Assembly (NCBI RefSeq): GCF_036127095.1 | Contig: NZ_CP108006.1 | Span: 248,001 to 312,000, forward strand | Direction: 5' to 3' | DNA length: 64,000 nt | DNA from: Streptomyces sp. NBC_00335 | GTDB lineage: Bacteria; Actinomycetota; Actinomycetes; Streptomycetales; Streptomycetaceae | In this document: positions 55,427-64,000 of the stretch, one piece after another | Layout: every line of letters begins with the position of its first letter | How positions within the stretch are numbered: the first letter of the stretch is position 1 | Translations under genes and position numbers: made by a program | Notes under the pieces: generated by a model | The model's database searches: none | Told to the model about the DNA's origin: nothing | Seen by the model: the letters and a program-made list of their open reading frames with translations, nothing else

Positions 55427-56293
55427 TCAGCCCAGCTGTTCCAGGAAGAAGGCCGCCGCGTCCTTGCCGGCCCGTACTCGGGCGGTCGGGTCGGCGGGCT
55501 CCGGGGCGATGAAGTCGTCGTGCCGGACCGCGGGACCGATCGGGCGGCCGGTCGCGGTGGGGATGTGCTCCAGGTACGGCCTGGTGTCGATGTCGTACGG
55601 GGTGATCGTGTCCGCTCCGCCCCAGCGGATGGCGACCGGTAGCCGTACGGCCTCCAGGCTCTCCCGGGTGACCATCCCGCCGACCCCCGGCGCCACCAGG
55701 AAGACCGCCCGTACCCGGGGATCGGAGAGGTCGCGCCCGCCGGGTTCCAGCGTGCGTTCCGGAGCCTCGTCGTTCGCGTACTTCGCGCGCAGCGCCTCCA
55801 GTACGCCGGGGAACTCGGGGATCGCCGGCAGGGGTGCCGCGCCCGTGAACACGGCCCGCAGGATGCCCGGGTCGACGCGGGCTCCGGCGAGCGCCGCGGC
55901 CGTGTAGCCGCCGATGGAGAAGCCCGCCACGCCGACCGGACCGAGGGGCTCTTCCCGGGCGAGCGCGTCGAGGACGAAGGTGATGTCCCGGGGGCGTTCC
56001 CAGACGTGGAGGAAGCCCTCCGGCTCGTAGCCGTCGACGAAGTTGTTGCCGTGGTGGTCGAGGGCCACCACCCGGAAGCCCGCCGCATGGAGCGGGCGTA
56101 CCAGCCACTCCATCTCGCCGCCCGAGCCTCCTGTGCCGTGCGAGACGAAGACGAGCGGGGCGGGTGCGTGCCCGGCAGCGCTCTGCTCCCACACGTACAG
56201 GCGGACCGGCCGGGCACGGGCCGGATCCCGCAGGTCCGGGCGGGACTCGTCGTACAGGATTCGTATCAGCGGCTCTGGCATGGAGGCGATCAT
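55427..56293 (-). CDS. Alpha/beta hydrolase (dienelactone hydrolase-like)
   Basis: This 288-residue enzyme has an alpha/beta-hydrolase fold: VFVSHGTGGSGGEMEWL oxyanion loop, VALDHHGNN, nucleophile Ser in GVAGFSIGGYTAAAL, IRWGGADTITP with the Asp, and a C-terminal His in VRHDDFI. It resembles platelet-activating-factor-type or dienelactone hydrolases. No signal peptide. TACGAT six bases before ATG 56293 suggests a leaderless message. It converges with the TOPRIM gene; the stop codons sit in opposite arms of an imperfect TGACCCGC/GCGGGGTCA stem. Confidence 0.82.
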   Translation of the reverse strand: MIASMPEPLIRILYDESRPDLRDPARARPVRLYVWEQSAAGHAPAPLVFVSHGTGGSGGEMEWLVRPLHAAGFRVVALDHHGNNFVDGYEPEGFLHVWERPRDITFVLDALAREEPLGPVGVAGFSIGGYTAAALAGARVDPGILRAVFTGAAPLPAIPEFPGVLEALRAKYANDEAPERTLEPGGRDLSDPRVRAVFLVAPGVGGMVTRESLEAVRLPVAIRWGGADTITPYDIDTRPYLEHIPTATGRPIGPAVRHDDFIAPEPADPTARVRAGKDAAAFFLEQLG

Positions 56294-56371
56294 GGCGGGA
56301 TCGTACAGAGGGAGCACCGGCGGGCGCCCCGGGACCCGGCCGCACGCCATGTCTGCCCAAGTCACCGGAGG

Positions 56372-57583
56372 TCAGCGCATCTTGAGCTCGTGTCCGGGGG
56401 CGAGGGCCGCGGAGATGCGTTCGGCTATGGTCTGGGCCGAGTTGCCCTCGGGACTCTTGGGGCCCTGGGTCACGGTGACGGAGATGGCGAGCTTCTCCGC
56501 GGGCAAGTAGGCCTGGATGGCGGCGTAGCCGGAGAAGGACGGGTTCGTCAGGATCCAGCCGTTGACGACGATCACGCCGAGGCCGAAGTGGTGGGCCTCC
56601 GTGTTGGTCAGGAGGCAGACGGTGTCCGGGCAGGAGGCCGTCGGGTGGCCGAGGCCGATGGTGCCCGGGTCGAGCTGGGTCTTGAAGGACTTCGCCGACA
56701 GCAGCTCCCCGGTCCCGACGGCTCGCGCGGACCGGTCCAGGTCACAGATGTTCTGGACGAGGACCGCACCGGGAGTGGTGGTCCACGAGGGGTTCCAGAA
56801 GGTGGATTCCTCGTAGGTGCCGCGCTCTGAGGTGAAGGCGTGCAGGACCGGTTCCGGGATCTGTGGGGTGGCCTGGTTGCTGGTCCCGCTCAGCCCGAGC
56901 GGTCCGTACACGCGCTCCTTCAGCAACCGGTCCAGCGGGAGGCCGCTGATCTTCTCCAGTGCCTCGCCGAGCAGGTTGAAGTTGGCGTGCGAGTAGCTCC
57001 AGTTGGTGCCCGGCTTGTAGAGCAGCGGCTTGTCCGTCGCGATGCCGATGACCTCGGCCGACGTCCACGCGCGGAACGGTTTGGCCTCCAACTCCGCGAG
57101 GAACGCCGGGTCGGTGACGTAGTCGTGCAGGCCGGACGTGGAACTGCCCAGCATGCGCAGGGTGATCTCCGATCCGTGCGGCACGTCCGGGAGCCAGCGG
57201 GACACGGGGTCGTCGAGCGAGGCTTTGCCCTCGTCCACGAGTTGGAGCAGGACGGCGCCCATGTAGACGATGGCCACGGACCCCGTACGGAACTTCATCG
57301 CCGGCTCGGCCGGGACTCCCGTCATCGAATCCCCGAGGGCCGTGGTGAGCACCTCGCGGCCGTCGGAGGACACGCGCAGCACCACCGAGTTCAGGCCGAA
57401 CTCCCGCTGGGCCTGCTGCGCGATGGTGCGGACCTTGAGCGCGTCGCCCTGGGCGGTGCCGGGTGAGTTCACGCATGCCCCCGGAGCCGGGGCGGCCGGC
57501 TCCACGCCAGCGGCCGTCCCCGCCGGAAGGGCCGCGCCCATCAGACCGGCGATGCACAGCAAGACCGTACGAGTACGCCTCAC
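56372..57583 (-). CDS. Secreted beta-lactamase-fold protein with altered active site
   Basis: This 403-residue protein has a signal peptide (VLLCIAGLMGAALPAG) and a serine beta-lactamase/D-Ala-D-Ala carboxypeptidase fold. The SxxK motif reads Ser102-Val-Ala-Ile105 (RTGSVAIVY), so the catalytic Lys is missing. The YxN motif reads Tyr197-Ser-His199 (WSYSHANF). SSTSGLHDY and LGLSGTSN follow the family. It may be a non-catalytic peptidoglycan- or lipid-binding protein. GTG 57583 is the natural signal start; the longer frame to 57802 overlaps a promoter region. Confidence 0.82.
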   Translation of the reverse strand: MRRTRTVLLCIAGLMGAALPAGTAAGVEPAAPAPGACVNSPGTAQGDALKVRTIAQQAQREFGLNSVVLRVSSDGREVLTTALGDSMTGVPAEPAMKFRTGSVAIVYMGAVLLQLVDEGKASLDDPVSRWLPDVPHGSEITLRMLGSSTSGLHDYVTDPAFLAELEAKPFRAWTSAEVIGIATDKPLLYKPGTNWSYSHANFNLLGEALEKISGLPLDRLLKERVYGPLGLSGTSNQATPQIPEPVLHAFTSERGTYEESTFWNPSWTTTPGAVLVQNICDLDRSARAVGTGELLSAKSFKTQLDPGTIGLGHPTASCPDTVCLLTNTEAHHFGLGVIVVNGWILTNPSFSGYAAIQAYLPAEKLAISVTVTQGPKSPEGNSAQTIAERISAALAPGHELKMR

Positions 57584-57739
57584 GGATCCAGTATGGGCGG
57601 GCCCCGCGCGCGGCGCATGTGGTGGCGGGGGGAACCGGGACGACCTCAGAGGAACCGGACAGATCCTCCCCCGCATCCACACCTGACGGCCGTTCAGATG
57701 GAGAGAACCGCCCCGCGGGGACTTCCAGAGCCATGTGAT

Positions 57740-57762
57740 GTGTGCCATGTTACATCGCACAC
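57740..57762. promoter_or_regulatory. AT-rich dyad upstream of the collagenase gene
   Basis: GTGTGC and GCACAC flank CATGTTACATC, which itself contains ATGT/ACAT. It lies about 120 bases before the collagenase start and about 157 bases before the divergent hydrolase-like gene. An operator for either is likely; the remaining bases of 57584-57883 show no gene. Confidence 0.45.
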
Positions 57763-57883
57763 TGCATAGCCGTGTACACGACAGAGCTGAAATCCCCACC
57801 AACTCCCGTCGACGTCACGGTCCGCTTTCCACATTCGCCGCGTTGCCAGCGCGGCCGCAGACCGGCTCGGAGGCCCACCCCCC

Positions 57884-60793
57884 ATGCGTAGTTCCCCCAC
57901 CACGAAGGGCCGTGCCCGGCCCCTCATAGCCGCTCTGGCCTGCAGTCTGGGCCTGACGATGCTCGCCCCCGCCGGCCAGGCCCTCGCGCGCGAACCGAAG
58001 CCCGCCTCGCCCGCTCCGGCCTTCAAGTCCGGCGCCGCCCCGCAGCCCTCGACCCCGGCCGCCACGGCGGCCGCGCTCCGGGCCGAGCACGCCGCACGTC
58101 CGGACGCGGACCTGTCCGAGCGCGCCCCGCTCCGGTCCACGAAGGAGGCCGCGCGCACCGAACAGCGGTCGTCCAAGGCGATGCTGGCGCCCGGCGCCGC
58201 TGCCTCCGCCGAGGCCCTCGCCGCGGCCTGCAACGTCGCGGACTTCACCTCGAAGACCGGAGCCGCGCTGGTCAGCCAGATCAAGGCCTCCGAGATGGAC
58301 TGCGTGAACTCGCTGTTCCTGCTCAAGGGCAACGACGCGCAGGCCGCCTTCCGCGAGGCGCAGATGGTCTCGGTGGCCGATGCCCTGCGCACCGCCTCCG
58401 CCACCTACCCGGGCGACAACAGCACCAAGACCGGGCAGCTCGTACTCTTCCTGCGTGCCGGGTACTACGTGCAGTGGTACAACGAGTCCACCGTCGGCAC
58501 CTACGGGCCGGCCCTCAAGAGCTCGATCCGGGGCGCCCTGGACACCTTCTTCGCCGCTCCGCGCGCGGCCGACGTGACCGAAGCCAACGGCGCGACCCTG
58601 GCCGAGTCGGTCATCCTGATCGACAGCGCCCAGGAGAACGCCCGCTACCTCGGCGTGGCCAAGCGGATGCTGACCGGCTACAACTCCTCCTACAACAGCT
58701 CCTATTCGATGGTCGCGGCGGTCAACAACGCCTACACCGTGCTGTTCCGCGGCCACCAGACCGCCGAGTTCCTGCCCGCCGTCCAGGCCGACCCCAGCAT
58801 CCTCACGGTGCTGCGCGACTTCGCCGTCACGCACGACGCCCTGCTGGGCACGGACAAGAGCTACCTGCCGGCCAACGCCGGCCGGGAGCTGGGCCGTTTC
58901 CTCCAGCACTCGGCGCTCCAGGCGACCGTACGGCCGCTCGTCAAGCAGCTGCTGGACCGCACCTCGATCACCGGACGCACCTCCTCCCTCTGGGTGCCGC
59001 TCGCCGAGATGACCGCCTCGTACGACGCGGCCAACTGCTCCTTCTACGGGACCTGCGACCTGCCGGCGCGGGTGCGTGCGGCCGTCCTGACGGTCAACCA
59101 CACCTGTAGCCCGAGCCTGCGGATCGTCGCGCAGCAGATGACCGCCGCCGAGCTCGGCGCGAGCTGCACCAGCCTGGCCAACCAGGACGCCTTCTTCCAC
59201 AACGTGGTCAAGGACGGCGGCCCGGTCGCGAACGACAAGAACACCGCGCTCGAAGTGGTGGCCTTCGACTCCAGCGCCGACTACCAGTCCTACGCCGGTG
59301 TCATCTTCGGGATCAGCACCGACAACGGCGGCATGTACCTGGAGGGCGACCCCTCGGTCACCGGGAACCAGCCGCGCTTCATCGCCTACGAGGCGGAGTG
59401 GGTCCGGCCGGAGTTCCAGATCTGGAACCTCAACCACGAGTACACCCACTACCTCGACGGCCGCTTCGACATGTACGGCGACTTCGACGCGGGGATGACC
59501 ACCCCGACCGTGATGTGGGTCGAGGGCCTGGCCGAGTACATCTCGTACTCCTACCGGGGCGTCACCTACGACCGTGCCGTCACCGAGGCGGGCAAGAACT
59601 CCTACAAGCTCAGCACGCTGTTCGACACCACCTACGACAACTCCGACTCCACCCGCGTCTACCAGTGGGGCTACCTGGCGGTGCGCTACCTGGTCCAGTC
59701 GCACCCGCAGGACGTGGCGACGCTCCTCGGCCACTACCGCACCGGCAACTGGGCGGCCGCCCGCACCCTGCTCACCTCCACCATCGGCACCCGCTACGAC
59801 GCGGACTTCGCCGCCTGGCTGGTCAAGTGCGCGGCCGGAGACTGCGGCGGCCCCACCACCCCGCCGGTCAACCAGGCCCCGGTGGCCGGGTTCACCGCCG
59901 CCGTGAACGCCCTCGCGGTCACCTTCACCGACACCTCCACGGACGCGGACGGCACCATCGCCTCCCGCGCCTGGGACTTCGGTGACGGCACCACCTCCAC
60001 CTCCGCCAACCCGGCCAAGACCTACACCACGGCCGGTACGTACGCGGTCAAGCTCACCGTCACCGACAACAAGGGCGCCAGCGCCACCACCTCCAAGGCG
60101 GTCACCGTCGGCAGCGCCGGGCCCGGCGAATGCACCAGCCCCGACGTCCGGGTGCTGGGTGACGACTGCCGCCGCTCCAACGTCTCCGCCACGACCGGCA
60201 ACTACGGGTACTTCTACCTGGACGTCCCGGCCGGCACCGGATCCCTCAAGATCTCCGTCTCGGGCGGCACCGGCAACGCCGACCTCTACTACAGCCCCAC
60301 GGGCTGGGCCACCACCAGCAACTACACCGCCCGCTCGGCCCAGGCCGGCAACACCGAGTCCCTCACCGTCAACAACCCCGCGGCCGGCCGCGTCTACATC
60401 AGCCTGCATGCCGTCCAGGGCTTCGCGGGCGTCACCGTCTCGACCCGGTTCGGGACGGCCCAGGTGGAGTGCCCGGGCACCGACGTCCGAGTACTGGGCG
60501 CCGACTGCAGCCGCTCCAACGTCTCCGCGACCGCCGGGAACCACCGCTACTTCTACGTGCACGTCCCCGCCGGCACGGCCTCCCTCAAGATCACCGTCTC
60601 CGGCGGCACCGGCAACGCCGACCTCTACTACAGCCCCACCACCTGGGCCACCACGAGCAACTACACCGCCCGCTCGGCCCAGAGCGGCAACACCGAGTCC
60701 CTCACCATCAACAACCCGCCGGCCGGCTACCTCTACGTCAGCCTGCACGCCGCCCAGGACTTCGCCGGAGCCACCGTCTCCAGCCGCTTCTGA
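57884..60793 (+). CDS. Secreted collagenase (M9 family) with PKD and two PPC domains
   Basis: This 969-residue precursor has a signal peptide (cleavage after ALA near 35), a helical collagenase activator module, and an M9B peptidase core with zinc motif His518-Glu519-Tyr-Thr-His522 and the third ligand Glu547 in VMWVEGLAEY. After GDCGGPTTP come a PKD domain (VAGFTAAVNALAVTFTDTST; WDFGDGT) and two PPC-type domains (from about 60133 and 60469) that are near-duplicates. The plan matches collagen-degrading clostridial enzymes. It digests collagen or gelatin outside the cell. Confidence 0.92.
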   Translation: MRSSPTTKGRARPLIAALACSLGLTMLAPAGQALAREPKPASPAPAFKSGAAPQPSTPAATAAALRAEHAARPDADLSERAPLRSTKEAARTEQRSSKAMLAPGAAASAEALAAACNVADFTSKTGAALVSQIKASEMDCVNSLFLLKGNDAQAAFREAQMVSVADALRTASATYPGDNSTKTGQLVLFLRAGYYVQWYNESTVGTYGPALKSSIRGALDTFFAAPRAADVTEANGATLAESVILIDSAQENARYLGVAKRMLTGYNSSYNSSYSMVAAVNNAYTVLFRGHQTAEFLPAVQADPSILTVLRDFAVTHDALLGTDKSYLPANAGRELGRFLQHSALQATVRPLVKQLLDRTSITGRTSSLWVPLAEMTASYDAANCSFYGTCDLPARVRAAVLTVNHTCSPSLRIVAQQMTAAELGASCTSLANQDAFFHNVVKDGGPVANDKNTALEVVAFDSSADYQSYAGVIFGISTDNGGMYLEGDPSVTGNQPRFIAYEAEWVRPEFQIWNLNHEYTHYLDGRFDMYGDFDAGMTTPTVMWVEGLAEYISYSYRGVTYDRAVTEAGKNSYKLSTLFDTTYDNSDSTRVYQWGYLAVRYLVQSHPQDVATLLGHYRTGNWAAARTLLTSTIGTRYDADFAAWLVKCAAGDCGGPTTPPVNQAPVAGFTAAVNALAVTFTDTSTDADGTIASRAWDFGDGTTSTSANPAKTYTTAGTYAVKLTVTDNKGASATTSKAVTVGSAGPGECTSPDVRVLGDDCRRSNVSATTGNYGYFYLDVPAGTGSLKISVSGGTGNADLYYSPTGWATTSNYTARSAQAGNTESLTVNNPAAGRVYISLHAVQGFAGVTVSTRFGTAQVECPGTDVRVLGADCSRSNVSATAGNHRYFYVHVPAGTASLKITVSGGTGNADLYYSPTTWATTSNYTARSAQSGNTESLTINNPPAGYLYVSLHAAQDFAGATVSSRF

Positions 60794-60806
60794 GCCCGCA
60801 CGGCAC

Positions 60807-60844
60807 ACCGGCCCCCGCCCCTCCGAGGAGGGGCGGGGGCCGGT
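60807..60844. terminator. Bidirectional terminator
   Basis: Perfect 18-base arms (60807-60824 and 60827-60844) flank two bases, so a stem of about 17 with a short loop forms. It lies between the convergent collagenase stop (60793) and GH101 stop (60856). Confidence 0.85.
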
Positions 60845-60855
60845 TCCGTACGCCG

Positions 60856-63800
60856 TCAGGAGTAGGCCTCGACCTCCCACAGCGAATAGCCGTAGCCGGT
60901 GGCCCGCTGGGTGCCGGTCACCCGGAGGTGGCGTCCGCTGCCATTGAGTCCGGTCAGGTCGTCCGTACCCCCGTCGCTCGTGGTGGTGGAGTACACGTCC
61001 CTCCAGGTGGTGCCGTCGTCCGACAGCTGGACCTTGTACGCGCGGCCGTGGGCGACCTCCCAGCCCAGGACCACCCGGTTCACGTTCTTCACGGACCCCA
61101 GGTCGACCTGGATCCACTGCGGGTCGGCGAAGGCCGAGGACCAGCGGCTGGTGGCGCTGCCGTCGGTGGCGGCCGTCGCCGGGTAGTCCGCGGACTGGAC
61201 GGAGGAGGCCGTCGTCGGCCTGTTCAGGGCCAGGTTGGACGAGGTCGTGGCACCCAGGTCGTCGACGGTGAGGTCGTCGAGGACCAGGTCCCGGTCGGCG
61301 TTGGAGGTCTCGGCCGTGAGCTTGCGCATGCCGATCCAGGCGTCCACCCCGGCCGTGAAGGTCTTGGTGAAGGTGTTCGTGGTGCGGGCCTGCGGCAGCG
61401 TGTCGGAGGAGACCTGCCCCGTGCCGGCGCCCAGGGTGAAGGCGTAGTCCCCGGCCACCGACTGCTGGTACTTGAAGGTCACCTTGTACTGGTGGCCGGG
61501 CTCGAAGCGCAGGGTCTGCGGGATGGTCTGGTAGAGCAGCCCGGGCCGTTCCTCGTGGGATTTCAGGGAGTTGCCGCCGGCGAGCACGTCGTCGATCAGC
61601 TTGCCGTTCCAACCGGCCTGCGTGTACGGGGCGTTGAGCTGTGCCAGGTGGGTGCGCGGGTCGGCCGTACTGCCGCCCGCCGAGCCCACGACGAAGGGGT
61701 ACCAGCCGGAGTCGACGTTCTCGAAGTCCTCCGCGAAGGTGTGGCCGCCCTGCGGACTGCGGGCCGTGCGCACCACGCGCACGTCGTCGAAAGCGGCCGT
61801 TCCCGCCGCCGCGTCGGCGCGCAGGGCCAGGGTGGCGGTGGACTGCCCCGCCGGGACGTCGAACAGCACCCGCATCCGCTGCATGGTGCTGCCGTTCTTC
61901 TCGTCCGCACCGACGTTGTTCGTGTACGGGGAACTCGTGGCGTAGGCACTCTGCTCGGTGCCTCCCGCCGGGGTCACGGCCAGGGTGGCCCTGCGTCCGG
62001 TGGCGGTGGAGACGTACACGCTCGCCGCGTAGGTGCCCGGCGCGAGGCCGGTGAGCTGCTGCGACACGGAGGTGGCGCCCTGCCCGACGGTCAGCTGCGA
62101 CTGGCCCACCGCGTTGCGTGTGACGGACGCGGCCCCGGCGACCGTCCACTTCGACAGGTTTCCGGAGGTGAAGCCCGGGTCGCGGACGGGGCCTCCCTCG
62201 CCGAATCCGGCGTCCGCCTGGGCGGGCGCCGCGGACGGGTAGACCACGTAGGGGGTCTTCGCCGCGGCGGTGACGGTGACCTTGCCGCCGGTCACCGGGA
62301 GGTCCGAGACCAGGACGCGGCCCTGGTCGGTGAGCTTGTACAGCTTTGCCGTGCCGTTCTGGGCCCAGGAGGCGGGCACGTTCCAGGTGGAGGTGCCGCC
62401 CGCGCCGCTCCAGTGGTAGAGCTTGGACTCTCCGCTCTGGTTCCAGGGGAGCAGGTAGGTGTCGCCGATCAGGACGGGATGGCCGTCCTTGCTGATGGTG
62501 CGGGTGTTGCCGCTCAGGGTGGCGCTGACTCCGCCGTCGAAGTCGATGCGGTTCGCGGCCCACTTGCGGATGGTGAAGCCCTGGAGGTACTTGGTGGGCA
62601 GGTTGGTGGTGAAGGTGGTGTTGATGAAGTTCGCGAAGTCCTTGGTGCCCTGCCAGCCCTCGTAGGCGGTCAGGGTGCCGCCGCCGAGCAGCGGGTGTCC
62701 GGCGATCCAGTCGTCACGCTGCTGGTTGCGGATGAAGCGCACCACCTGGGAGTTGACCCCCTTGTAGTTGCTGCCGCCGTAGTTGAGGTCGTTGGCCCAG
62801 TGGGACCAGAGGGACTGGTCCTCGAACTTGTCGGGGAACTCGGTGGTGAGCTGGTAGCCGAGGCCGTTGATCTCGCGGGCCAGCGCCTGGGAGGTGTAGC
62901 CGTCTCCGTACCAGGTGTCCACGTAGAGGAACTTCAAGTCCGGTGCCACCGCCTTGAGTTCCTGCAGGCGGGCCAGGCGTTTGCCGCTGGTGCCGTCCAG
63001 CCGGTAGTTGAGGTGGTAGGACTGGTCGAGGTAGTCCCATCCCTTGTCGGCGCCGCCGTTGTTGAGGAGCGTCGGGTCGAAGGTGCGGGCGACCGGGTAG
63101 GCCTCGGTGTCGTTGATGTGCACGCCGATGTCGGCGTTGTAGCCGGCGCCCGCCGCGACGAGGGTGTTCAGGTCGGTGGCGCCGCCCTGCCGGGTGCCGA
63201 CCAGCCCGTAGTCGGGGTGGGCCGAGTCGTGGCCCTCGGAACCGTAGCCCTTGAGCAGGACGAACTGGCCGAGCCCGTCGGTGGCCCGGGCCACACGCTT
63301 GGTCTCGTCCAGGGTCTGGAGGAAGGGGTGCGTGGCCTGGGAGGCGAAGTTGTACGGGATGCGCTGCACCACTCGGCGGGCGGTGTCCTGCCAGCCCTGG
63401 GGGCTGGTCATGATCGAGCGGAAGGCGATGGCTCCGTCCTGCCAGTCCACGGTGGAGTCGGCGTTGCGGTCCCCGGTCACCACCACCTTGGCGTAGGGCA
63501 GCGGTTCGGTGCCCGGCGCGCCGGCGGCCCGGTGCAGCCAGTCGCCGCTCCACAGACCGGCCCTGCGGTAGCCGGACTTGGCCACGGTCTGCTTCTGGAT
63601 CCGTCCGCTGTCCGCCGCGTTCTGGCCGGACGGGTTGTCGTAGGAGGAGTTCGTGGCGATCGACGCGGCGAGTGAACCGGTGTTGAGGATCGCGTACATG
63701 GCCCCCTGCGGGGAGCCGTCCGCCGTCGTGCCCGAGGTGAGGGTGGTGAAGGTGTCGCCGGTGCCGGTGGTGTTGGTGTTCATGCGGGTGGTCTCGACGG

Positions 63801-64000
63801 CGGCGCCGGGCTGGGCGCTGCGCACCGACACCAGGTTGTGCTGCGGGATCGACAGCGAGGTGATGGGTACGGCGCTGTCCGCGATCGAGGTGACGGCGAA
63901 GGTGAGGGTGCTGCCGCTGACGGACAGGGTGGCCTTGACCGTGTCCCCGTTGGTGAAGGCCAGCGTGTAGTCGACGTGGTCGGCCGAGACGGCGCTGGTC
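60856..64000 (-). CDS. GH101 endo-alpha-N-acetylgalactosaminidase, C-terminal part
   Basis: The frame is open to the window edge, so the N terminus is missing; about 1048 codons are visible. GH101 enzymes release the O-glycan core Gal-GalNAc from mucin-type glycoproteins. The central barrel shows HINDTEAYP, FLYVDTWYGDGYTSQ with the probable nucleophile Asp and TTEFPDKFEDQ with the acid/base Glu. A jelly-roll galactose-binding region and a discoidin-like F5/8 C domain (ATDGSATSRWSSAFADPQWIQVDLG, WRDVYSTTT) end the protein. It should be secreted. Confidence 0.9.
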   Translation of the reverse strand, partial: TSAVSADHVDYTLAFTNGDTVKATLSVSGSTLTFAVTSIADSAVPITSLSIPQHNLVSVRSAQPGAAVETTRMNTNTTGTGDTFTTLTSGTTADGSPQGAMYAILNTGSLAASIATNSSYDNPSGQNAADSGRIQKQTVAKSGYRRAGLWSGDWLHRAAGAPGTEPLPYAKVVVTGDRNADSTVDWQDGAIAFRSIMTSPQGWQDTARRVVQRIPYNFASQATHPFLQTLDETKRVARATDGLGQFVLLKGYGSEGHDSAHPDYGLVGTRQGGATDLNTLVAAGAGYNADIGVHINDTEAYPVARTFDPTLLNNGGADKGWDYLDQSYHLNYRLDGTSGKRLARLQELKAVAPDLKFLYVDTWYGDGYTSQALAREINGLGYQLTTEFPDKFEDQSLWSHWANDLNYGGSNYKGVNSQVVRFIRNQQRDDWIAGHPLLGGGTLTAYEGWQGTKDFANFINTTFTTNLPTKYLQGFTIRKWAANRIDFDGGVSATLSGNTRTISKDGHPVLIGDTYLLPWNQSGESKLYHWSGAGGTSTWNVPASWAQNGTAKLYKLTDQGRVLVSDLPVTGGKVTVTAAAKTPYVVYPSAAPAQADAGFGEGGPVRDPGFTSGNLSKWTVAGAASVTRNAVGQSQLTVGQGATSVSQQLTGLAPGTYAASVYVSTATGRRATLAVTPAGGTEQSAYATSSPYTNNVGADEKNGSTMQRMRVLFDVPAGQSTATLALRADAAAGTAAFDDVRVVRTARSPQGGHTFAEDFENVDSGWYPFVVGSAGGSTADPRTHLAQLNAPYTQAGWNGKLIDDVLAGGNSLKSHEERPGLLYQTIPQTLRFEPGHQYKVTFKYQQSVAGDYAFTLGAGTGQVSSDTLPQARTTNTFTKTFTAGVDAWIGMRKLTAETSNADRDLVLDDLTVDDLGATTSSNLALNRPTTASSVQSADYPATAATDGSATSRWSSAFADPQWIQVDLGSVKNVNRVVLGWEVAHGRAYKVQLSDDGTTWRDVYSTTTSDGGTDDLTGLNGSGRHLRVTGTQRATGYGYSLWEVEAYS

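Overview
The window is high-GC actinobacterial DNA and looks like a Streptomyces chromosome. GC-rich third codon positions run throughout. There are many TetR regulators, a GPP34-family protein and a bacterial terpene synthase. TAnnnT hexamers often sit 6-8 bases before a start codon, as in leaderless genes. Secreted Tat, Sec and lipoprotein products are common. No rRNA, tRNA, CRISPR array or phage block is visible. Both window edges cut a gene: an agmatine deiminase at the left and a GH101 glycosidase at the right.

Left third (1-23.7 kb): two tandem agmatine deiminase-type genes with a twin palindrome between them; an amidase; a DUF2264 protein; a TetR/aldo-keto reductase divergent pair; a small RelE-like/DUF6247 toxin-antitoxin pair; a redoxin translationally coupled to a TetR; a sirtuin; a DUF2236/TetR divergent pair with a clean tandem operator; a GH13 alpha-glucosidase; a GlxA-type regulator; a saccharopine dehydrogenase-like protein; a GPP34 protein; a terpene synthase with an altered metal-binding triad; a secreted protein and an MFS exporter.

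Middle (23.7-39.5 kb): a vWA protein, two lipoproteins, a membrane-anchored multicopper oxidase, an RNA-ligase-like protein, a secreted M1 peptidase, an acyltransferase and a membrane Ser/Thr kinase. This part is scarred. It holds a gutted 3-hydroxyisobutyrate-dehydrogenase-type pseudogene, a shrunken IS5-type element, a lone IS5 end, a complete IS481-family element inserted at the kinase stop codon, and a divergent gene pair that lost both 5' halves. The IS boundaries fall on CTAG tetranucleotides that also provide stop codons.

Right third (39.5-64 kb): a five-gene choline/glycine betaine operon (aldehyde dehydrogenase, choline-oxidase-like flavoprotein, ABC ATPase, double-length fused permease, binding lipoprotein) lets the cell import quaternary amines and oxidise choline to betaine. 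Next come an AraC regulator and a cyanate-detoxification locus (cynR divergent from carbonic anhydrase and cyanase, with an ATAG-N7-CTAT operator). A translationally coupled trio follows: a response regulator fused to a CxxC-less thioredoxin reductase, a cNMP-binding histidine kinase and a UBP zinc finger. It is probably a redox or nucleotide sensing system and is the best candidate for an undescribed pathway here. The end carries a TOPRIM protein, a hydrolase, a beta-lactamase-fold protein lacking its catalytic lysine, a collagenase with PKD and duplicated PPC domains, and a GH101 endo-alpha-N-acetylgalactosaminidase.
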